This document shows, piece after piece, positions 29,938 to 36,246 of a stretch of DNA of 36,246 nucleotides. The first letter of the stretch is position 1; each line of letters opens with the position of its first letter. The notes beneath the pieces were generated by a model. That model made no database searches, was not told the origin of the DNA, and worked only from the letters and a program-made list of their open reading frames with translations. Origin of the DNA: Perkinsus olseni (Eukaryota > Perkinsozoa > Perkinsida > Perkinsidae); NCBI GenBank assembly GCA_013115135.1, contig JABANP010000523.1, forward strand, positions 1 to 36,246, in the 5' to 3' direction. The translations under genes and the position numbers were made by a program.

Positions 29938-31489
29938 ATGAACTTTTGCGACATCGAGGCAGCTGCGCCGCAGGGATCTCAGTTGACTCAGCAAGCTGTG
30001 CACTCTGATTCTGATGATGATGGGAGATCGCTCATGGAGTTCATCGTTCCCGACACCTCTCAGCTCTCCACTTATTCAACACAAGAGAGAGAGGGAGGAA
30101 GAGAAGTAGTAGTAAAACCCTCTTTGCTGGCGCAAATCGGCATCATCACGTGCTTCTAAGGTGTCCGTGACGCCCGCTCGCTCTGTCGGCACCGGAGATC
30201 CGGCAAAGAAAAGTCCTGATTACTCGCGTTTTTATCTGATTACATGGTCGCGACCTCGTGACAGTAGTAGCGGGCTACGTGCTCCTGGGGATATATCCAA
30301 AGAAGGTTTCGGAAAAGAATTAGAGCATGCCTTCAGCCACTACGACATACCACTTTCCTTCTATTGCATAGTCGCGGAGCTTCATGATGATCGCGTGAGT
30401 GTGCACTACCATGCTTCCACTGCGAGTCCGCGTCGACACAGATGGCGTCGACTGGCAGCTCTTCTACTGAAAAGAGGTATAGCTCTCCACTTCAAACCAT
30501 TTCTGAGCTACCTAGCATGCTATAGATATTCCACCAAATTCGATGCTTCCCCGCTTTTAAGTTTTTCACATCCGGCATTACCAAGCGATCCCACAGAACG
30601 GGAATGCCGTCTTGTTGAGGAGCGAGATTCCTCCGGTGAAGGAACTCGCATCAGAAAACTGAGCGACATTGCAGGGTGGATCACTGCCAAGAAATTGAAG
30701 ACAGAGGTCCAGTTCCTAGCGGAGGCTACCAAGGAGAAGAATGTCAAAGATTTCGTCTTGAATAGCCGTGATTCGCCCTCTGTTATGCTTGGTAAGGTGT
30801 GGTCCATGAACTCTGCTGCCAACAACGTTGACCGAGCAGCCAAAGGTCGATTGCAAATTCTCCGTGAGTCCGCTGAGGCGGGCGAGTGCACTTGCGGTGG
30901 AGCGGCATCCCAAGCCATCCAGCACATCCTCTCCAGGAATTCCGTACCCTTCAGCTCATTCTCTGAGAGTGTGATAGGGATGTTGCGTGGAGGCAGAAGC
31001 AGGAACCGAAACCTCGCAATTAGCGGCCCATCCGCTTGTGGGAAAAGCTACTTGATGGGCCATTTGGGAGAAATTTACGAGTCGCTGGGAGCATTAGGCA
31101 GTGGATCGTATCCGCTGGCTATACTACTCGAGAAGAATGTTGAAATCTTCATACTGGACGACTTCCGCTACAACGGCAAGCAAGTTGGGTTCGGGGTCTC
31201 TGACTGTCTGTGCTTCTTCGAAGGGAAAACTCCTCTGACGGTGGCTCTCCCGAAAACGGTCTCGAAATCGGATGGGGTATATGTCAATGACGCTCCTGTG
31301 ATTATCACGGTTCCGGGGAGATTCCAAGCGAATTCGAAGGAGATGGGGCCAACGGAAGCAGATATGATGAACCAAAGGTTCCACTGGATCGATCTCACGT
31401 GTCCGCTTCGCCCTTCCGACCGTTTAGACCTACCCAAGTGTGGCCCGTGCTTCAGTAGATTCATCATAAGCAACACTATACAGCAGTAG
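29938..31489 (+). CDS. HUH endonuclease / SF3 helicase Rep protein, unit 1 (two exons)
   Basis: Exon 1 runs from ATG 29938 to ~30105-30111. It is an acidic leader containing SDSDDDGRSLMEFIVPD. An intron of 49, 52 or 55 nt (three in-frame GTA donors; acceptor TTCTAAG ending 30160) joins it to exon 2 at 30161, giving ~500 residues. Exon 2 counts: motif 1 FYLITWSRP (24-32), motif 2 HYH (82-84, the HUH metal site), motif 3 YSTK (123-126, catalytic Tyr), Walker A GPSACGKS (289-296), Walker B IFILDD (329-334), and an MNQRF arginine near 407. The usual motif C Asn is not evident (ITVPGRF). Such proteins nick an origin and drive rolling-circle replication. I cannot place it in a specific CRESS family. 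Confidence 0.85.
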
Positions 31490-31714
31490 TGACGATTTTC
31501 CGTGGAGTCGCGAACCCGTGCGCTGCCGCTCGTATTATCACTTCGTATTGTCGTATTTCTGTTGTCTGAGAGACTAGTATGAGCATGGTAGTGTCTGCTT
31601 CACTACTGCGTTTGGGTTGATAAATGAAGGGCTCTCCATGTCGTTCAAGTAGTTTCCCCGACTTCATGTCCCCATCGCAGGGCGTCACCCGACTGCGTCA
31701 AACTCGCCGAACTG
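31490..31714. other. Element tail, unit 1
   Basis: The 225 bp after the Rep stop contain the ATG (31624) used by the next unit's transposase frame and end CTGCGTCAAACTCGCCGAACTG-like sequence. The final ACTG complements the CAGT of the left end, and CTGCG/CGCAG words give a weak further match, so the right terminal repeat is short or poorly conserved. Unit 2 has the same tail at 34972-35196. Confidence 0.6.
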
Positions 31715-33051
31715 CAGTCAGTTGCAAAAGTGAGTCGCGCAGTGTTCTCGCTCCATTGTCATGTTCATCAGCTCTCCCCCCCAACCCCCTGCCCAATGTT
31801 GAGAAACTCCGGTACACCAACGAGTTCTACAACTCAAGCCACAACATTGGCTGGGGGTGGGGGGGAGATCGCAGTGAGTCAACACTTCTGCAACTGACTG
31901 CAGTACGCCATTTCACTCCGCGCTCGTCTCCAAGATTTTTTTCTGCCTCAGGTCGGGCAAGTTCGGCTGGCAAATCGCCCTACTTCCTAAGCGGTAGGGA
32001 CATCGAGGACATACTACACCAACACCGCAAGGGCTGCACTACCCGCCAAATTGCCAGAGTTATCGGTCGGAGCCAGTCATCTGTTGCTAGGGTCATAAGA
32101 AGACGACCCGGTGATGCGTGCGCAAGATCAAGAAGAAATGAGGAGCATTGCTCCATGGGCCGGCCCAGATGCACTACCTTGCGCCAAGCACGCTCAATAC
32201 TGCGAGGCTTTGCAGAAGCCAAGCGAAAGCAGCCGTATATCACCGCTCGCTTGTTCTATGCAGCGAATGATTTCTCCTTTTCGTACAGTACTCTGCTCAG
32301 AATCCTCAGCAGACAGGGTTGGACATGCGCCCGAACCCCCCACCGTGTAGTACAACGATCAGGAGATAGGGAGAAAAGACTGTCGTGGGCACGACACATC
32401 TTGAAGAACGAATGCAATAACACTGCTTCGAGACTCAAGTCCTACTTCCGGCATGGAGTTGGCCTTTACATGGATGGCGTGACGGTGGGTTTCGATGCAC
32501 GCGGGTCACGAGCAGCAACCACAAGCAGGAGCTGGCAACACGATTTACATCTCAAGGCCACTCGGAGTTGCTTCAGAAACAGTAAGAAGCTCAAGTTTGT
32601 CGGGATGCTGGCTTGGGGGGAACGACCAATCATTGTGAGGATCCCAGATAATTCGGCGAAAAGCTACCTCACTGTGCTGGAGAAGGTTGTCATTCCTGCT
32701 CTGCGGCGTCGAGAAAGACGAAATCACAGTAATCGTCGGTCGATATTAGCTGATAATTTTATCAGCCCTAGGACTGCCTGCTGCCGTCGATTGTTGGAAC
32801 GCCATTCTTGTAAGTACTTGGACTTTCCTCCGCGCAGTCCTGACATTAATTGTATCGAAAATTCTTTCTCTTCTTTGAAGAGTAAGTTACGCCAGATAGC
32901 TGCCTCAGAGGGTTACTGTACTTCGGAAGTTGAATTTGCTGACCGAGTCGTGCGGGCTTACGGCGAGATCAACGGCGACGTCTTGGTGGACAGCATGGCA
33001 GGGCGCCTTCAAGAGATTCTGCGTTGCCGCGGCTCTTTGATTGAGTATTGA
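31624..33051 (+). CDS. Tc1/IS630-type DD34E transposase, unit 2
   Basis: 475 codons. The ATG at 31624 lies in the tail of unit 1, and the frame crosses the unit junction at 31715, reading MKGSPCRSSSFPDFMS before entering the foldback. The catalytic D, D, E and the HTH are as in unit 1, with a few substitutions (DIEDI for DVDDI, ILSRQGW for ILARQGW, SSLKSK for SALKSK). The same GTGAGT/CTCAG pair could splice out the foldback. A complete enzyme is thus predicted only from tandem or circular DNA. Confidence 0.8.
   Translation: MKGSPCRSSSFPDFMSPSQGVTRLRQTRRTAVSCKSESRSVLAPLSCSSALPPNPLPNVEKLRYTNEFYNSSHNIGWGWGGDRSESTLLQLTAVRHFTPRSSPRFFSASGRASSAGKSPYFLSGRDIEDILHQHRKGCTTRQIARVIGRSQSSVARVIRRRPGDACARSRRNEEHCSMGRPRCTTLRQARSILRGFAEAKRKQPYITARLFYAANDFSFSYSTLLRILSRQGWTCARTPHRVVQRSGDREKRLSWARHILKNECNNTASRLKSYFRHGVGLYMDGVTVGFDARGSRAATTSRSWQHDLHLKATRSCFRNSKKLKFVGMLAWGERPIIVRIPDNSAKSYLTVLEKVVIPALRRRERRNHSNRRSILADNFISPRTACCRRLLERHSCKYLDFPPRSPDINCIENSFSSLKSKLRQIAASEGYCTSEVEFADRVVRAYGEINGDVLVDSMAGRLQEILRCRGSLIEY
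31715..31900. repeat. Terminal foldback of unit 2
   Basis: Same 186-bp structure as in unit 1. Three more bases (CTG) at the end of unit 1 extend the outer stem to 21 bp across the junction. Confidence 0.85.
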
Positions 33052-33322
33052 AGTAGTGCTGCTATGAGGAGGGAGCATTTGGAATAGTATTTTCAGTTAG
33101 ATAGAGCATACTGTTGGGTGCTTCTGCCGGGTTTCTCGTCTATTGTGTTGCGTTTCGTGGAAGCGGATGTAAATGCTCGCCTGATGGGCTGAGGCTCTTG
33201 AGCCTGCCGTTCATACTCGTGTTTACACAGTGGATTTATTCGTGAACGGAACCATCTGGCACGTAGCCCGTGGCGGCGCGCGACTTCGGCGTTTCGATTA
33301 TGACGGTTTCCCACGCGCTTGA

Positions 33323-33399
33323 AATTGATCAATTGATCAGCCAAGTTTATAAAGAGTAGTAATATATTCTATATAACTTTGGTGATCAGTTGATCAGTT
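33323..33399. promoter_or_regulatory. CRESS-like replication origin hairpin, unit 2
   Basis: Copy of the unit 1 hairpin 3,482 bp further on, unchanged in stem, loop and TGATCA words. The surrounding intergenic region (33052-33419) differs from unit 1 by several substitutions and small indels, so the hairpin is the better conserved part. Confidence 0.7.
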
Positions 33400-33419
33400 A
33401 GAGACCATACTCCGTTCCC

Positions 33420-34971
33420 ATGAACTTTTGCGACATCGAGGCAGCTGCGCCGCAGGGATCTCAGTTGACTCAGCAAGCTGTGCACTCTGATTCTGATGAT
33501 GATGGGAGATCGCTCATGGAGTTCATCGTTCCCGACACCTCTCAGCTCTCCACTTATTCAACACAAGAGAGAGAGGGAGGAAGAGAAGTAGTAGTAAAAC
33601 CCTCTTTGCTGGCGCAAATCGGCATCATCACGTGCTTCTAAGGTGTCCGTGACGCCCGCTCGCTCTGTCGGCACCGGAGATCCGGCAAAGAAAAGTCCTG
33701 ATTACTCGCGTTTTTATCTGATTACATGGTCGCGACCTCGTGACAGTAGTAGCGGGCTACGTGCTCCTGGGGATATATCCAAAGAAGGTTTCGGAAAAGA
33801 ATTAGAGCATGCCTTCAGCCACTACGACATACCACTTTCCTTCTATTGCATAGTCGCGGAGCTTCATGATGATCGCGTGAGTGTGCACTACCATGCTTCC
33901 ACTGCGAGTCCGCGTCGACACAGATGGCGTCGACTGGCAGCTCTTCTACTGAAAAGAGGTATAGCTCTCCACTTCAAACCATTTCTGAGCTACCTAGCAT
34001 GCTATAGATATTCCACCAAATTCGATGCTTCCCCGCTTTTAAGTTTTTCACATCCGGCATTACCAAGCGATCCCACAGAACGGGAATGCCGTCTTGTTGA
34101 GGAGCGAGATTCCTCCGGTGAAGGAACTCGCATCAGAAAACTGAGCGACATTGCAGGGTGGATCACTGCCAAGAAATTGAAGACAGAGGTCCAGTTCCTA
34201 GCGGAGGCTACCAAGGAGAAGAATGTCAAAGATTTCGTCTTGAATAGCCGTGATTCGCCCTCTGTTATGCTTGGTAAGGTGTGGTCCATGAACTCTGCTG
34301 CCAACAACGTTGACCGAGCAGCCAAAGGTCGATTGCAAATTCTCCGTGAGTCCGCTGAGGCGGGCGAGTGCACTTGCGGTGGAGCGGCATCCCAAGCCAT
34401 CCAGCACATCCTGTCCAGGAATTCCGTACCCTTCACCTCATTCTCTGAGAGTGTGATAGGGATGTTGCGTGGGGGCAGAAGCAGGAACCGAAACCTCGCA
34501 ATTAGCGGCCCATCCGCTTGTGGGAAAAGCTACTTGATGGGTCATTTGGGAGAAATTTACGAGTCGCTGGGAGCATTGGGCAGTGGATCGTATCCGCTGG
34601 CTATACTACTCGAGAAGAATGTTGAAATCTTCATATTAGACGACTTCCGCTACAACGGCAAGCAAGTTGGGTTCGGGGTCTCTGACTGTCTATGCTTCTT
34701 TGAAGGGAAAACTCCTCTGACGGTGGCTCTCCCGAAAACGGTGTCGAAATCGGATGGAGTATATGTCAATGACGCTCCTGTGACTATCACGGTCCCGGGG
34801 AGATTCCAAGCGAATTCGAAGGAGATGGGGCCAACGGAAGCAGATATGATGAACCAAAGGTTCCTCTGGATCGATCTCACGTGTCCGCTTCGCCCTTCCG
34901 ACCGTTTAGACCTACCCAAGTGTGGCCCGTGCTTCAGTAGATTCATCATAAGCAACACTGTACAGCAGTAG
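33420..34971 (+). CDS. HUH endonuclease / SF3 helicase Rep protein, unit 2 (two exons)
   Basis: Same exon structure as unit 1 (exon 1 from 33420; exon 2 at 33643-34971). All catalytic motifs are unchanged. Amino-acid changes are few and lie in the helicase half (Thr for Ser near residue 265, ITITV-type change at motif C, Leu for His in RF.WIDL). Two intact copies argue for recent amplification or selection. Confidence 0.85.
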
Positions 34972-35105
34972 TGACGATTTTCCGTGGAGTCGCGAACCCG
35001 TGCGCTGCCGCTCGTATTATCACTTCGTATCGTCGTATTTCTGTTGTCTGAGAGACTAGTATGAGCATGATAGTGTCTGCTTCACTACTGCGTTTGGGTT
35101 GATAA

Positions 35106-36246
35106 ATGAAGGGCTCCCCATGTCGTTCAAGTAGTTTCCCCGACTTCATGTCCCCATCGCAGGGCGTCACCCGACTGCGTCAAACTCGCCCAACTGCAGT
35201 CAGTTGCAAAAGTGAGTCGCGCAGTGTCCTCGCTCCATGGTCATGTTCATCGGCTCTCCCCCCCCACCCCCTGCCCAATGTTGAGAAACTCCGGTACACC
35301 AACGAGTTCTATAACTCAAGCCGCAACATTGGCTGGGGGTGGGGGGGAGATCGCGGTGAGTCAACACTTCTGCAACTGACTGCAGTACGCCATTTTACTC
35401 CGCGCTCGTCTCGAAAATTTTTTTCTGCTTCAGGTCGGGCAAGTTTGGGTGGTAAATCACCCTACTTCCTAAGCGGTAGGGACGTCGACGACATACTACA
35501 CCAACACCGCAAGGGCTGCACTACCCGCCAAATTGCCAGAGTTGTCGGTCGGAGCCAGTCGTCTGTAGCTAGGGTCATAAGAAGACGACCCGGTGATGCG
35601 TGCGCAAGATCAAGAACAAATGAGGAGCATTGCTCCATGGGCCGGCCCAGATGCACTACCTTGCGCCAAGCCCGCTCAATACTGCGAGGCTTTGCAGAAG
35701 CCAAGCGAAAGCAGCCGTATATCACCGCTCGCTTGTTCTATGCAGCGAATGATTTCTCCTTTTCGTACAGTACTCTGCTCAGAATCCTCAGCAGACAGGG
35801 TTGGACATGCGCCCGAACCCCCCACCGTGTAGTACAACGATCAGGAGATAGGGAGAAAAGACTGTCGTGGGCACGACACATCTTGAAGAACGAATGCAAT
35901 AACACTGCTTCGAGACTCAAGTCCTACTTCCGGCATGGAGTTGGCCTTTACATGGATGGCGTGACGGTGGGTTTCGATGCACGCGGGTCACGAGCAGCAA
36001 CCACAAGCAGGAGCTGGCAACACGATTTACATCTCAAGGCCACTCGGAGTTGCTTCAGAAACAGTAAGAAGCTCAAGTTTGTCGGGATGCTGGCTTGGGG
36101 GAACGACCAATCATTGTGAGGATCCCAGATAATTCGGCGAAAAGCTACCTCACTGTGCTGGAGAAGGTTGTCATTCCTGCTCTGCGGCGTCGAGAAAGAC
36201 GAAATCACAGTAATCGTCGGTCGATATTAGCTGATAATTTTATCAG
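35106..36246 (+). CDS. Tc1/IS630-type transposase, unit 3 (partial, frameshifted)
   Basis: It starts, as in unit 2, in the preceding unit's tail and crosses the junction at 35197. A five-G run at 36097-36101, where units 1 and 2 have six, shifts the frame after MLAWG and gives an early stop at 36119. The original phase continues beyond that to the window end. It is either a real lesion or a homopolymer error. Confidence 0.75.
35197..35382. repeat. Terminal foldback of unit 3
   Basis: Same structure, with a slightly altered C-rich run. The G-rich run and outer 18-bp stem are kept. Confidence 0.8.
35197..36246 (+). mobile_element. Tc1-transposase/Rep chimeric element, unit 3 (cut by window)
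   Basis: First 1,050 bp of a third unit. Its 5' third has private changes, the next part shares variants with unit 1, and the part from about 35,680 shares variants with unit 2. This is a mosaic suggesting exchange among units. Confidence 0.85.

Larger units (their letters stand above)
28234..31714 (+). mobile_element. Tc1-transposase/Rep chimeric element, unit 1
   Basis: First 3,481-bp unit of a head-to-tail array. Order: 186-bp terminal foldback, DD34E transposase, origin-like hairpin, spliced Rep, ~225-bp tail ending ACTG. Its first base, CAGTCAGTTGC, directly follows palindrome-arm DNA. The left side has no TA and no visible target duplication. Units 1 and 2 are ~98% alike, and the first ~770 bp of their rep second exons look identical. 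Confidence 0.85.
31715..35196 (+). mobile_element. Tc1-transposase/Rep chimeric element, unit 2
   Basis: Second unit, 3,482 bp, with the same order. It abuts unit 1 as ACTG|CAGT with no intervening base and abuts unit 3 the same way. It is the only unit whose transposase, hairpins and Rep are all complete and preceded by another unit. Confidence 0.85.

Noticed and set aside
30161..30163. GTG as a Rep start codon
   Set aside because: In a eukaryote a spliced ATG exon at 29938 fits better: an intron of 49-55 nt joins it in frame, and exon 1 looks protein-like.
30520..31476. Minus-strand open frames inside rep
   Set aside because: They are shadows opposite a gene with full catalytic motifs, with no protein-like features of their own.
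1..36246. CRISPR array, bacterial operon, rRNA or telomere repeats
   Set aside because: No spaced short direct repeats, no ribosome-binding-site pattern, no rRNA-like sequence and no telomeric tracts were seen.
28234..36246. Simple adjacent Tc1 insertions as the explanation of the array
   Set aside because: Junctions lack TA target sites, units share exact boundaries and orientation, and every full unit also carries rep.

Overview
The window looks like nuclear DNA of a protist, not bacterial or organellar DNA. Genes are split by very short GT-AG introns: 40, 46, 47 and 48 nt in one gene, 48 and 60 nt in another. The proteins include eukaryotic domains (FN3, PA14, filamin-type Ig, CRAL-TRIO/Sec14, RING-like, MULE and Tc1 transposases). 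An alveolate such as Perkinsus is my best guess, with low-to-moderate confidence. Many reading frames are broken by one-base differences in homopolymer runs, which suggests a long-read assembly with residual indels, or decayed copies, or both.

Layout. (1) 1-~5.1 kb: the minus strand carries a partial multi-exon gene coding FN3 domains, a PA14 domain and several filamin-type repeats. A less certain coding stretch follows to ~6.0 kb. (2) 6,407-28,233: a huge imperfect palindrome. The left arm (6,407-15,689) and right arm (16,545-28,233) are inverted copies around an 855-bp unique spacer. Every recognisable gene of the left arm, on the minus strand, has a mirror partner on the plus strand of the right arm. 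From centre outwards these are a RING-like protein with an acidic repeat tail, a FLYWCH/MULE transposase, a Sec14-like lipid-transfer protein, and several unrecognised proteins. Judged by eye, the arms are nearly identical near the centre, about 90-95% in the Sec14 and outermost parts, and only ~75-80% between. The right arm has ~2.46 kb that the left arm lacks.

(3) 28,234-end: a head-to-tail array of a 3,481/3,482-bp unit, with two full copies and a third cut by the window. Each unit encodes a Tc1/IS630-type DD34E transposase and a separate, spliced HUH-endonuclease/SF3-helicase Rep protein of CRESS-DNA type. Just upstream of rep lies a long hairpin built from TGATCA repeats whose loop carries TATTAC on the minus strand. 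This resembles a CRESS rolling-circle origin. Units abut as ACTG|CAGT with no spacer, and each starts with a 186-bp foldback whose ends look like Tc1 terminal repeats.

The array is the most unusual content. It looks like a mobile element combining cut-and-paste transposase chemistry with rolling-circle replication. In the tandem (or circular) form the transposase frame runs across the unit junction and takes its only upstream ATG from the tail of the preceding unit. The array begins exactly where the palindrome symmetry ends, so it may have inserted into the right arm and hidden a longer palindrome.
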